A stretch of 64,000 bases of DNA from contig CANTFL010000007.1 of assembly GCA_947650285.1 (NCBI GenBank), positions 145,714 to 209,713 on the forward strand. Reading direction: 5' to 3'. Of this stretch, positions 9,230 through 21,437 are shown in pieces. The stretch comes from Hyaloperonospora brassicae (taxonomy: Eukaryota; Oomycota; Peronosporomycetes; Peronosporales; Peronosporaceae). The notes beneath the pieces were generated by a model. It ran no database searches, was not told where the DNA came from, and saw only the letters and a list, made by a program, of their open reading frames with translations. Positions within the stretch are counted from its first letter, which is position 1. Every line of letters begins with the position of its first letter. Position numbers and translations under genes: made by a program.

Positions 9230-11782
9230 ATGGCTACAGAGGGTGTTGCATTGCGGGCGGCGCTGACGACCGTATCGGCTACGAGAGACATGCGTTGCAT
9301 TCTCTACACTTGTGCTGCAACCTCTGGACATACGTATGTGAAAGTTTCCAGTGGATCGAGCGTTGCGTTCGCTCAATTGCGACGTCAAGAGAGCGGATCG
9401 ACCCTATCATTTGGTCTTCAGGAAGCGTTGGACGCGGTCGATGGCCTGGACCACGTCCCGATTCGAGTGGACGCTGTAGTGGAAGACAAAATGGACAACA
9501 GCGGATGCTGCGAGTGCAAATGTGGCGCTATTGCGAGCGTCTGTGTGCGATTTCTAGACCGGTCAAGACCTCGACGTGCTGTGCTTCGAGGCCTGCAACG
9601 GATTGCAGCGAAACTGTTGGACGGTGCAGTAGTCTGGAAGGGCAGACGATCGTCTGTAGACTGGCTAAACTGTCGGGATCGCGTTGAGTTTGCCGACATG
9701 GAGTGGGAGTCGACAGGTTCGGGATGTTGCCGCGAGCTCGGGACGATTTCTAGCACGTCGAACGTCAAGCTGACTTTTGCCGGATCGCCAGTAGTGCGAC
9801 ACTCTGGACGAAGAGTTGAGCTCGTGGATGCGTATGTGGAACGTATTGCGAGCGAGATGGGGGGTGTTGACAAGTATGCTCGACACTTGGTGCAGTCGAT
9901 TGTCCAGCGTCTTGACCTGCAAAAGGAGAGACTGGCAACGTCGCAGCCGAGTGTCGGAGCACTGATCAGTGGTCTTCCAGGTACTGGCAAGACTGCACTA
10001 AGTAGAGAAATATGCAAGTGCTTGGGTGTGACGACGATTTTCCTGAATGCAGCGGACATCTACCAAACGTATGTCGGGCAGTCGGAACAACAGTTGGCCA
10101 AGGTGCTTGAAAGTGCAGTGCTCCAGTCTCCTTGTGTCTTGCTCATCGACGGAATCGAGGCGATCGCTACCTCTCGACGTCTTCTAGCTGAGTCACAAAG
10201 TGCGCTCGAGATTGGCGTCTTGGGTGTGCTGCTCTCGTATCTGGAAAAGATCAAATTGTTTTCGCACCGAGTGTTTGTTCTGGGTACTACCACGTGTCCT
10301 GAAGATGTGGATGCAGCGGTCGTATCGAACGGAAGACTTGACCACGTTGTACATATTGAACCTCCAACGCAAATTGAACGGCTCGCGATTCTTCGAATCC
10401 TCACAAAGCCATGGCGAGGTGGCAAGCTCAACGGTGGGTTTCTTGCCCAAGTGAGCGAAAGCACAGGTGGTTTTGTCGGCGCTGATCTCCTTTGCCTGTG
10501 TCAGAAAGCAGTGCAAATTTGCCTGAACGAGAGGTCAACGGCAAACGCGGACGACATCGCAATCGTGAGCCCGCGCCATTTTGAGCAAGCACTTGCAGTG
10601 ACTAGTCCATCCGTCCTGCAGACGCACCACGTCTCACAGAAGCAGCAGCAACCGGCATCGACTTGCATTCAGAGGCAGAACTATTACAAAGCATCCGACG
10701 CTTTCTCTAGTGTCTTTGGCATGAATGACGCTATTCAAACTCTCCGTGTCTCCTTGATAGAGCCGCTGGAAGATTGCAGCCGGTTCTTGAGATTCGGGAC
10801 CGCACCCCCGAAAGGCATCTTGCTGACTGGTCCTCCAGGATCTGGCAAGACACATCTCGCGAATGCAGTCGCCGAACAAGTTCGCCGTCGTGGGCTGGCG
10901 TCGTTTGTGTCTGTGCAGTGCAGCGATCTGCTAACGAAGATTGTCGGAGACACGGAAAAAGCGCTTCGCGAGCTGTTTGACACGGCCAGAAATGCCGCAC
11001 CTTGTGTGTTGTATTTCGACCAGATCGAGAGCGTCGCGCCTGTGCGGGGGTTCGATACAAGTACCGAGCAGACGTTTGATCGGATGCTGAGCATGCTACT
11101 TGTTGAAATGGACGGTTTCAGCACGAGCCGGACCAAGCTTGAGCACAGCTTGACGAACGACGATGCGCGCATGGCGTTTTTGAGGCAACATGTTGTTATC
11201 CTTGCTTCAACGACCGACAAAACGCTCTTGGATCCAGCCATCCTTCGACCGGGGTGCGTGATCGCTGAGCTGTTCTGAGCGTGGTACAGCGTATCCAATG
11301 TAGCTGCTAACTCTCGTCACTTTTCTTGCATGCTCAGACGCTTCGACGTCCACATCCATATCGACTTCCCGGACGAGGTGGCGAGGTGCGCGATCATCTT
11401 TCAAGCACTAGAGAAGGTCCCCGTGGACTACCCGACCGACGGTGCAATCGATTCCCGCGAAGCGCTTGCGAGCTACATGGCCAAGCGCACGGCTGGCTTG
11501 TCTGCTGAAGACGTGAAGGCCGTGCTCCGCGAAGCGGCCATGGCTTCCATGCGCGAGGATTTGAGTTCGACAACCGTCGGGATGAAACACGTGCTCGAGG
11601 CTTTGGATGCAACAACGTCAACGTCAACGGCGGTATCCTCCTCGTCATCTTCCACGCCACTGTTTGCACGTCACGGCAACCAGACCGACAATAGTAGACG
11701 CTCTTCCGCCAGTCACCGGGCTCCGATTCGCAGCGACCGAGCAAGACGGAAGACAGTCGACGCGCGGCGGTTTGCTCTGTAG
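9230..11782 (+). CDS. Tandem AAA-type ATPase (Cdc48/AFG2/PEX1-like) with altered Walker B motifs
   Basis: Exons 9230-11253 and 11338-11782 join in frame (…RPG / RFDVHIHIDFPDE), giving about 822 residues. After a roughly 240-residue N-domain come two AAA modules. D1 has Walker A GLPGTGKT (about residue 248) and Walker B VLLIDGIEAIA (307-308). D2 has Walker A GPPGSGKT (about 534) and Walker B VLYFDQIESVA (597-598), then the second region of homology (ASTTDKTLLDPAILRPGRFD). The usual Walker B acidic pair is Asp-Glu; here it is Asp-Gly in D1 and Asp-Gln in D2, so both catalytic glutamates are missing. The overall plan fits the type II AAA group that includes AFG2/SPATA5, SPATA5L1 and PEX1, but I cannot place it more precisely. 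The C-terminus is Ser/Thr-rich (TSTSTAVSSSSSS) and basic. Another in-frame ATG lies at 9188, inside the kinase leader. Confidence 0.88.
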
Positions 11783-11844
11783 AATGGCTACACTGCGCAT
11801 GAGCTCCCCGTCACAAATTTAGGTGGCAATGATGTGGTACCACG

Positions 11845-13667
11845 ATGCCACTCAGTCCAATGCGAGCCGAATCGCGTCGGCCGACGCCGCATCTCGGGGC
11901 GTCGACGCATGATCGGAACCGTTACAAACACAGCGCACCGGATTTCTACGCACTGGGTCAGCAATACACTGAGTTCGGACGATAGTACGTGGTGTGACGA
12001 AGTGATGCAGTGGCCAAGCGAGGGTCACTGTCTTATCGAGTGCCGAGACGATTAACGCACTGTGTCTAGTCTCCGCAATGTCGACGATGTCAAGTGCCGT
12101 GCTTCGCTCGCGTGGGATGACCCTTTTGCTGTCAGGTGCTGGCTGCGACTCTATGCTTGTCTGGATAGTGAGGGGGAAGTTAGCTAAGCGTGTTGTTCGT
12201 TCTTGCCTAGGGAGCTGACGAAGACGCTGCTTTTGCATGATTTCGGGTTGCATTGGGAGATTCCGATCAATCGATTGTGTCCACCAGTTCGTGACTTTTA
12301 CTGATGAGCTGAAGGATCCTGTTGAGTGCGTCTGTTCATTTTCCTTCCTTGTTTCGGATGTTGCTAGTTGCCGAACCGATTGAACTATCTCCACTGGATC
12401 GAAGACTTGCTTAGTCAGGCCGATTGGAGCAAGTTTGTTGGGAACGAGCAAGATCCCAAGGCTATAGCGATGGACAAGGAGACTGTATGCGGGATCGATG
12501 TGGGCACAGGTGCAAGCTGTATTTACGCGCTGCTTGGCGCGACGATGAACAAGTGGAAGTTTATCGCAACGGAGATTGATGCCGAGTCCTTTGCGTGTGC
12601 GAAGGAGAATGTATCTCGAAATCATCTTGAGGCGCTTATATCGGTCAAGCGTACACATACGAACAAGCTGTTGGCGGAGCCGTTGGAGGATGAGCCACTC
12701 AAGCACAAATTCCACTTTGTTATGTGCAACCCGCCATTCTTTGATAACATGGATGAAGCAGACACAAACCCAGAGTCGAGCTGCATGGGTAGCCCTAACG
12801 AGATGGTATTTCCAGGAGGCGAGGTGGCGTTCATCGGGCAAATGATTGTGGAGAGCAAGGACTTGCAGAACCGCGTGCTCTGGTTCACCTCGATGGTTGG
12901 CAGGAAAGCGAGTCTGCGCAAGCTTTTGGCTCTGCTTCGCGAGATGAAGGTGCGAAGCACTCGCACTACTGAGTTCTTTCAGGGACGGACCAAGCGGTGG
13001 GGAGTCGCTTGGACTTTTGCTGAGTGTGTGGCAGACATGACGTCTGTACGTTTTGCACAGCGTAGTGTATGTAGCTTTCGAAGTTGCGTCTACAAACGTG
13101 TGTGTGTGCTTGTTCTCACGTGCAGGGAAAAGTACTGGGTAAGCGAAAAGAAGCTCATCGTAGGCAGGGGCTTTGCTTTCGGGTGCCATTGAGGAGTGAA
13201 GCAGGTTTGTCAGCCCTACGTTGCGATTCTTGTATCTCGCAGCTCTGATTGACGCCCCGTTTCGTCCGATGATAGCAAGGCACGGCTGTACTTCGGCAGC
13301 AGCGGTTCATACGAGAATTTGTGAATTTGTCGATACGGCAGATGGGCTGCAGCTGTTGAAGGAGACAACGGATCAAGGCGAAGGGGGAACAGAAGACGAA
13401 GGGCGTTGCGATCGGCAAAGGTATCGGCTGGAACAGCACGAATCGGCGCAAGAAACATCTGATATCAATTCGACCGAAGTGCGTTGCGCTGGTCGAGTGG
13501 AAATACTCGCATCAAATGACAGCGAGGGCGGGTTTGAGGTCTCCATTGTTTTCGAGGAAGGCAACCGAGCGGCGTTCTGGACACTGGCCGATATGCTTCA
13601 AGCAGCCACGATTCGTACAGGGCGCCAGTGGAGACGAGCGCATCGACAACAAGAGCACTACCAGTAA
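11845..13667 (+). CDS. METTL16: METTL16-family RNA N6-adenosine methyltransferase
   Basis: Six exons (11845-11984, 12070-12135, 12211-12286, 12368-13045, 13126-13204, 13243-13667) join in consistent phase to about 487 residues. The N-terminus HDRNRYKHSAPDFYALGQQY matches the family's RNA-binding start. Then come SLAWDDPFAVRELTKTLLLH, RLNYLHWIEDLL, the SAM-binding GIDVGTGASCIYALLGAT, the catalytic NPPF motif in FHFVMCNPPFFDN, and EFFQGRTKRWGVAWTF. METTL16 methylates U6 snRNA and hairpins that control SAM synthetase mRNA in animals; the role here is inferred. The fourth exon starts with LPNRLNY straight after a TTGCTAG acceptor, which decides that junction. The C-terminal exon (VCR-like region) is poorly conserved. 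The gene stops 13 bases before the end of the convergent TPR gene. Confidence 0.92.
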
Positions 13668-13680
13668 AACTGAATGCAGT

Positions 13681-14684
13681 TCATTCCGTGTCATTCTTGC
13701 ACGACGCCAACGCGATTACGACATCCCCGAGATCGCTTATTGTGTTTCGAATCGCTGTCGCCACCTGCTCGTTCGGCCCTATCCAGTACAACGACTCGAT
13801 ATACTTATGCAACGCTGGCTTGACTCGATTGTTTTCCAGATGCAGCGCTGCAAGATTCTGACACGCGTAGTGCCTCACGTCATTACGCGGTGCGGCAATG
13901 GCTTGTAGAAGCAGCTGCAGCGCCTCTTCTGCCTTGCCTTGTGCAACGCGAATAAGTCCGAGATCGTTGTACGGGTTTCCGAACGCTGGATCCATTTGAA
14001 TCGCACGCTGACATTCTCGCACTGCTTCGTCTACTTTCCCGTCCAAGTAGAAATGCCAGCCAAGATACGCGTGAGCATCTGCCGTCTCGAACAATTTTAA
14101 CGACTCGACGTAGTAGGCTTTGGCAAGTCTCGTCCTGTCCGCCATGTCAAGATCCTCGCTCGCCAGTAACGCCGACGCACTCTGGATCAGCTCCAATGCG
14201 CCACACAGATCTCCTTCCTTTTCCTTGTTTAGCTGCTGCTTCTCCCACTCGTACTTCTCGTCAAACGTCGTGGGGTGCAACACTTCCGCGAACCTCAGCA
14301 CGTGGCGGTCGCCCTCGTCGCAATACAGCAGCTGCACACGCTCCAACACCATCTTGTTGATCTGTAGCGCCTCATCAAGTGAATTGTCAATGTCGCGCGT
14401 GTTCTCGATCCCTCGAAAACCAGAACGAACGGCGTCTGTACACGAGGAGCCCGAGCCAAAAAAGTCGCACCACTTGGATCCGTGATGCCACTCCACCTCG
14501 CGGGGCAGCACGGCCTACAGCACGTCAATGTTCAGTACGAGTGTATCACACAGCAGGTTCCTTCGTGCGGTAGCTACACGGTCGGGACGCACTTCACCTT
14601 GAAGGCCGCGTGGGTGTCCAGCACCTTCGCACTCTGCAGGAGCGACCGATAGAGCGCGACGACGACGACTTTCGTGGACGGCAT
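13681..14684 (-). CDS. Tetratricopeptide-repeat protein
   Basis: Exon 1 (14684-14598, MPSTKVVVVALYRSLLQSAK…AAFK) joins exon 2 (14514-13681) in phase 0 at a GTGAAG donor and a GCTGTAG acceptor, giving about 306 residues. The C-terminal half has TPR-type helical pairs, with signatures such as AHAYLGWHFYLDGKVDEAVR, ECQRAIQMDPAFGNPYNDLG, and AEEALQLLLQAIAAP followed by HYACQNLAALHLENNRVKPA. The N-terminal half has a WHHGSKWCDFF segment I do not recognise. No signal peptide or membrane span. TPR arrays act as protein-binding scaffolds, and no partner can be named. It is convergent with METTL16 and divergent from RTEL1, with about 100 bases between start codons. Confidence 0.85.
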
Positions 14685-14784
14685 TGTGTAAATGATGTGG
14701 CCACACCAGATAACGTGGTCCACCGAACAGCGACTTGTTGGGCACCCATCGAGCCACGAGTGTTGGGCTGCACCTGCCGCTGCT
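14685..14784. promoter_or_regulatory. Shared promoter region of the TPR and RTEL1 genes
   Basis: The two start codons (14684 minus, 14785 plus) are 100 bases apart in head-to-head orientation, so both promoters and 5' leaders must sit here or overlap the opposite gene. The stretch holds no clear TATA box. A bidirectional promoter is inferred from spacing alone. Confidence 0.5.
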
Positions 14785-17700
14785 ATGGTCGCGCTCGAGA
14801 TCTGCGGGATGCCCGTGGAGTTCCCGTTCAAGCCGTACGACTCGCAGCTCATCTACATGGAGAAGGTGCTGCTCGCGCTCACGTCCAAGCAGAATGCCAT
14901 TCTCGAGAGTCCCACGGGCACGGGCAAGGTAAGACGACGACCCCGAGTTTCGATCGAGGATTCGCACTTAACCGAGACACAGGGCCGATTGCCAGTGTGT
15001 TGAGACCAAAGTCACATTGTCAACATGTTTTGTATGTGGTATGCACAATGCAGACGCTTTGCTTGCTCTGTGCGACGCTAGCATGGCGTCGCTTCATGCG
15101 GGAGAAGGCGATCGGAGCAAGCAGAAGTGCTGCATCGCATGTGACAAGAGCTCCGCAAGACGCGTACACCGGTCATGCCAGAGACAGCGACAGCGACGAG
15201 ACGCTTCAGCTCCCGAGGATCATTTACTCGTCGCGAACGCATTCGCAGTTGAAGCAAGTGGTGCAGGAGCTCAAGAACACGTCGTATCGTCCTAATGTCG
15301 CTGTGCTTGGTTCTCGAGAACATCTCTGTGTGGACGAGACCGTGTCGAAGCTTCGAGGCACGCGACAAAACCTCGGCTGTCGCTCGACTTGCAAAGACAG
15401 GAAGTGAGTGGTTGGTGGACAACTCCTGGATCTGCAGCCGTGTCGAGCTCGAGGAGTGCCGTTGAGGCGAGAACGAGCTGACGCGTCGTTCACGTTTCGT
15501 GCTTTTTTCAGGTGTATGTACAAACTGGGCTTTGACTCGTACGCCAAGCGTTTAAAGCAGCAAGCACAGCCCATTATGGATATCGAGGAGCTTGTGACTA
15601 CGATGAAGGAGAAGAAGGTGGGCTCTTGACAGCGATAGGATGCGCTTTTCGATATTGTGTGGCTGACACCTTTTTGGTGAGGTCGCAGGTGTGCCCATTT
15701 TATCTGACGAGGCACATGCTGCCTGAATCGGAGATTATTTTTGTACCGTACAACTATCTCATCGATCCCTTGGCACGCCGCTCGATTGGCATATCGATTG
15801 AAAACTCGATTCTGATTTTTGACGAAGCGCACAATGTGGTACGATTGCGTTGGCGATTCGTGTCGAATTGTTTCGGGTACTGAAGCATGGATGATGTGAC
15901 GCGTGTGGCGCAGGAGTCGATTGCAAGCGAGGCTGCGTCGTATGCGCTCTCATCAGAGGACATATCTGGTTGTATTTCAGAGGTTGACACGTTCATCAAG
16001 GGGCTATTGAATCACAGCATACAGCTGAATGCGGGTAACAGTTTGACTATCGAAGTAAGTCGGTGATGTCGAATCTTTCGCTCTGCACATGATGACTGAT
16101 ACCGTAATGTCACAGTCGACCCGAACCTTGCGTGCTCTGTTCATGGAAATCGACAAAGGACTCAATACTTTTCCGCTGTCTTCGAACGGAGGGCTCACAA
16201 AGGTAGGCGAGGCGCGACACTGGCTGGGTGCTGCCTATTGGGCCCGTAATCTTTTCTAACCTACTGCCTTCTAGCCAGGAGAGTACATCTTCGAGTTTTT
16301 CGAGCAGTTTAACGTGAATTTTGAGACGTGCCCGCTTGTCCTCAACATGATTGAAGAGATCGTGGAGGTGGCACATGGTGGAGATGACTCTCAACGAGCC
16401 GCGTCAAAGCTCGACACGATGCTCTCGTTTCTGGGCACAATCTTTCGGAGCAAAGAAAAACACCTTGCGGTAATTGCGTTTGCATTTTGCTTGGCGTCTC
16501 GTGTGCTGCCTTTGACGTTCAGTTTCGTTCGCAGGCAGCGAAAAGTTATCGAGTTCATATCCAAGAAGTCCGCGAAAGGTTAGTCTGCAACATTGAGCTA
16601 CCGTGTTGTTGGTCGGTCCCTTACCGTTCGCTGTGCAGATCTGCGAATGCTGGTCGAGCAAAGAAGACGAGTGCCCGCGTGTTCAACTACTGGTGTTTTC
16701 ATCCTGGTGTAGCTTTTCGCGAGATTTGCGCCAACAATGTTCACAATGTGATCTTGACCAGGTTCGTCTCTCTGTCTAGCTCATTTCCTAGAAGGTTTTG
16801 ACGGCTAACTAGGTCAATACGTTCTCAAATAGTGGAACGCTTTCACCCTTAGATACGACAGTCAAAGAACTTGGGATTGATTTTCCAGTGCGGCTGGAGA
16901 ACGACCATGTTGTCGACGCTGACCAAGTCTGGGTGGGCGTCGTTGGAACAGGCGTGACTGGCAAGCGTCTGAATTCGAGCTACAACTTCCGGTCGACTGA
17001 AACTTATCTGTTAGAACTGGGCAACACAATTGTGAACTTCACTCGCCTCGTTCCGCATGGCCTGCTCGTCTTTTTTCCTTCCTACTCAATTTTGGAAGAG
17101 AGTCTGGACAAATGGCGAAAGCCTGCAGTGAGCGAGTCATCGTTGTCGATATGGGAGCGCATCGGCCAGCAGAAGCAAATATTCGTGGAACCTCGAGGCC
17201 GGGTGGATTTCAAAACAGTGGTTGACGAATACCACTACACCATCACGAATAGCCCCAAAGGCGCAGTATTTTTTGCTGTGTGTAGAGGAAAGGTCGGTGA
17301 TGCGGTCTACCTTTTGTGATTCACCACAATCGAATAACCTTGTTGTGATGCTCGATGAGCGTAGGTGAGTGAAGGCATCGACTTTTCGAATGATAAAGGG
17401 CGTGCCGTGGTCATCACTGGCTTGCCGTTTCCGCCTACAAAAGACCCAAAGATTATTTTGAAAAAGAGCATTTTGGACGAGGCTACAGTGTTGCCTGGAG
17501 AACAGGTTTGACATTTTGACTTTTATACGAAAGCTTGTTCGTGCGGCTTATTCTCGGGTCTTTTCCGTTTCAGAAATTGACGGGCAACGCATGGTACATT
17601 CAACAAGCGTCGCGAGCAGTAAACCAAGCGATTGGTCGCGTCATAAGGCACCGCCATGATTACGGTGCTATTGTACTGCTAGACGAACGATTTGCCTTGA

Positions 17701-19117
17701 AACAACAGCAAGAGTGCTTGTCAAAATGGCTGCAGCCTTATTGTCATACCTGCAGAGGATATGGTACGTGCGATATCTCACTTGTTGGCATCGGCGGAAG
17801 TTGTTTGACATTTTCATCGTTCTTCGGTGTTTGCAGGCGAAGCACACATTGGCTTGACTCGCTTTTACAAAGGTAACAAAGCGAGAGCAGTACCAGAATC
17901 ATCTGCGAGAAAGCTGCTCCAGCAACCCAAGTCGATCGGGTTGTCCAAGCGGATGCTGTCAAACGTCTCAAAGGCATTGTCAGATACTGATGGCAGCGAA
18001 GCTAATCTGCAGCCGAGCGCGTCGCAGCTATCACATCCTCAGCCAGCCATTGGCGATGGACAATCTTACGTCAACCCGCAGCTACTTCGACACCTTCCAA
18101 ATCCACAGGAGACAACCGGTACACCCCTCGTGCTTTCTTGCGGTTGTTTCGAGCGTGTTATGAGGCGTTGCTACTGACTGATGTAGTTGTGCTTTTCTTA
18201 AATCAGAAACCAAGACGTGTGCTTTGTCAGCTCCTGCGCTACCAGCAAGACCAGCTTCTCGTTCGCTAGGGTCACTTTTACGATCCACGTCGAAATCAGC
18301 GATGGTAGACACGACGTCGTCGATTTCGCGCCCGTTTACGGCTCCGTCGATGGCGGATGCCGGATATTCCGCTGGTAGTGTAATCGTTGTGGACGACGAC
18401 GACGAGGCGCAAACAGCAGAGCAACAGCTAGTTCCGGGCGCTGTTTCTTTGAAAGTGGAAGGATCTGCCGTGAAAGCGTCTGTAACCGATTTTCCTGCAG
18501 TGACAAGAAAAGTGCTTCAGCCTTCCGAGGTGGCGAAATTGTACAGCTTGATCCGACAGGTTCATACTGGAGAAGATCTAGATTCGGTGCTGCGTGAGGT
18601 GTACGATTTGTTGTGCGAGCCTGCGTGTAAAGAGCTTGTGGATTCAATGCCAAAAGTTTTGAATGGCGCAATGCGTGAGCAGTTCATTGAGGCGGCAAAA
18701 AGTCACGGACTGGACGCATTTGTGACTAAAAATGCCGAACATGTCACGTCTCACGCGCGATCGACAGACATGTCGGCGTTTTTCGAGCGACTTCAGCAAA
18801 AGAAGAGGAAGACTAATCATGGACACACTCCGACGGCAGCTGTCATAAAAGACCCACAGTGCTTTGTGTGCTACGATATCACGCGCAAGGCATATGCATC
18901 GCCGCAGTGCGGCCACATCTGCTGCCACGCTTGCTGGACAAAGGTACTTGGCGTTCGATGGGTGCTCGGGAGCCCGCGCAAACTAATTGTGTTTGTTGAT
19001 AAAATGTAGATGGAAAAAGAAGGGTTCACGTCTTGCCCAGTGTGCAAGGGCCCAATCAAGCTAGACCAGCTGAGTTTGATTCGGGCAGCAAAAGATTCGT
19101 CCGACCGTCGTGGTTGA
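14785..19117 (+). CDS. RTEL1: RTEL1-type DNA helicase (XPD family, Fe-S)
   Basis: Fifteen exons (14785-14928, 15054-15403, 15512-15617, 15689-15838, 15914-16054, 16116-16202, 16275-16469, 16535-16578, 16639-16761, 16833-17292, 17365-17505, 17574-17763, 17837-18118, 18207-18943, 19010-19117) join in phase to about 1085 residues. The start [20 protein letters not shown] is typical of RTEL1. Walker A is SPTGTGK-TLCLLC, split by intron 1. Fe-S region cysteines lie in [22 protein letters not shown] and KVCPFYL. The DEAH box is LIFDEAHNV; motif IV-VI segments include [19 protein letters not shown] and [14 protein letters not shown]. The C-terminal part has a harmonin-N-like helical block ([15 protein letters not shown]…) and a RING-like end (CFVCYD…[10 protein letters not shown]…CPVCKGPI), as in animal RTEL1. 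RTEL1 unwinds D-loops and telomeric loops and limits recombination. Confidence 0.95.
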
Positions 19118-19321
19118 ATTGATGTGGTGTGCGCGCTGTCATGGACGGAAGAGACAGCGTCCCGTCAATCTGACACGTTTGACGTGTTGAATGGTGTTGT
19201 CACTTGACTTCTGATCCGTCCGTTAGTGTCGGTTTTGGATTCCGAGTTATTCGATCCATGTGGAAGAGAGAGAGAGAGATTCATGACTGCCTATTACACC
19301 TGATGGTTATGCGCTGGAAGT

Positions 19322-21437
19322 CTAAAATCGTCCAAGCCGAGAATACAGCGCCGGTCGCGGCGGTGGTTCATGGCACCCCTCTAGTGGTGGCGAAACCCCG
19401 CTAGCCTCAAGAATAAAAAGTTCAAGGGAGGCATGCAATCTAGCCCCTTGAAGCACTGTCGCCCCCCCACTATGTTCACGCATGGCCAAGGCCGTTAATT
19501 GACGGACGCCCGTAGTCCAGAAACGGACGACACTTTGAGCCATCGTAAACTGCACGCCCCCAAACACTGCATCGTTGCACTTGCTCCATAAGTGCGTAAT
19601 GCAAACGGAACTCATCCAAAACCAAATCCGTCGCCACACCAATTCGCCCGCTGCGGCGTCATCTTGAAACCGCTCGAGCAATCGAGACCGCTGAAGCACC
19701 GGGATCGCCGGAGCCTGACGAGTCGCACAGTTGCCGAGACAACTAGCTGCAACTGCACTCGACACAGAAGCGCCAGTCCAATGGCTGAGGAATTTATCCC
19801 AGCACGCTCGCGCCTTCTGGCCATCCCGAAAAACGTGCCTCGAAGTTTCGGGCGTCCCGTGACACGCCGGTAGGGCCCGGCAGCTAGTGTCGGTAGCACG
19901 CCCGGCGTGAAAAAAATTAAGCTGCTTGGTGGCGACGCGATACGCCGTCCAAACTTGAAAGTCGGAGAGTCCGTTGTCAGGCTTCCATACCTGGTATGGG
20001 TGCTGATGCGCCGCCGCCCGTTGCCACAGATCCTCGCGAATGACAGCATCTGGCCGCTCCAGTAAGGGTAGTAAAGGTCGGGTTAGCCGGCGTTCGTGCA
20101 GCGAAAAAGCCCGGTGCAAAACAGCCCAACGTAGAGATCCATTGGAAACCGTTTGGGGTACCCCCCACGCGGAGCGGTGGTGACTGGGGTGGGCGTAAAC
20201 GACCACTCCGTGCTGCCTGATGTGCGCAGCCCAACTCAGACTGTCACCTTCCGACGCCGTGTGGAGCTCGGGTAGGCCCTCTTGAAAAAACCAGTGCAGC
20301 CCCGCCAGAGCCCTGACGTAATCGCACCGTACCCACTTCCTCCACGGGTAAACCCCTGCGAGCTCCCACGACGCAATTGCGACACACAGTGACCCAGTCA
20401 TATTCAAAACGAAATGGTGGGGGATGCCGAAGAGACAAGTCGGACGCCACGCCCAGTTCCGATCCAATCGTTAACAACGGAGACGCTACTAAAATTGCTG
20501 TCGCCCACCGGCGAAGTTTTAGGCTGGGAAAACTTGACGCCCTCTGGCCGCGAGGGCGGGATGGTGAATACATAGGTGGTCGGGCCCGTCCGCCAAATGT
20601 GCAGATCCGCAATAGAGCATGCGTCAACTTGGGTTAAACTTCGAGTGCAACAACTTCGCATCCCGGATCCACGGATCCACGGATTGCGGACGAGCCAAAC
20701 GTCCCCCGAAATTGACGCACCGCTCGTAGGGGATGATCAGGAGTAGCGACTTTGCCCGGTAACGGAGTGGAAAAAAATTGTATTTCCCATACACGCCCAA
20801 TCCATCGACTACCCGCATGTAGCACGAGGGAAATTAAGGCAAGTCGATGTCCAGGCCCGGCGGTGTCCAGCTTGCTCCGCCGACGGCTCGCGAAGCAGGT
20901 CGAGATCGTTAGCAACGAAAGGCGACGAAGGCCGGCTGGTGCGTGAAGGCCGTTCACTTCGACGCAGCCAGTCATGCATGATCATACCAGAACCGGTAGA
21001 CCCGCCGTGGTACGCCCAGGACCGCCAAGCATCAAAATACGTGTCGGGAGATTGGGGTCAGCCAGCGCAGCGCGTGTTTGGTCCTTTGCATTTTAATGGC
21101 CACATCGACCGAGACCGCGCAGGTCAGAAGAGTGGTGAATGGCCAGCCCCAAGGGCTCGAATGCCAATAGGAAAAGGAGAGAAGCGAGGGGCACCCCTTG
21201 GCGACTGCCCGATACCACTGGTATGGGCTTGGAAAGCTCCCGATTGACGAGAAAGGATGCCGTCGTCCCTGCATGCAGCCAATGTAGAAGCTGACTATAA
21301 CGGTCGTATTCGATCCATGTGAAAAGCTGCGTCTGTGGTGTCGGTGCGCTCACAGACGTTGGCTCGGACGCAGACTTTGCCGGGGTATGCGACATGTCGG
21401 GGGTTGTAGTTTTTCTCGCGTAAAACGTAACGGTCAC
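19322..21437 (-). mobile_element. Truncated, frameshifted LINE-type non-LTR retrotransposon
   Basis: On the minus strand, a reverse-transcriptase fragment near 21138-21330 carries [18 protein letters not shown] and [20 protein letters not shown], the RQGxPLxxLLF block of LINE reverse transcriptases. After several frame changes a 381-codon open frame (20467-19322) follows. It carries a zinc-binding-like cluster (CRALPACHGTPETSRHVF…CWDKFLSHW), typical of the region after the RT in oomycete LINEs. The 5' half (endonuclease) is missing. No poly(A) tail or target duplication is evident at either end. The element sits between RTEL1 and the zinc-finger gene and does not interrupt either. Confidence 0.75.

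Noticed and set aside
11852..13189. 445-codon open frame on the minus strand
   Set aside because: It is the antisense of METTL16, whose six exons join in phase and carry the NPPF catalytic motif. The antisense product has no recognisable domain.
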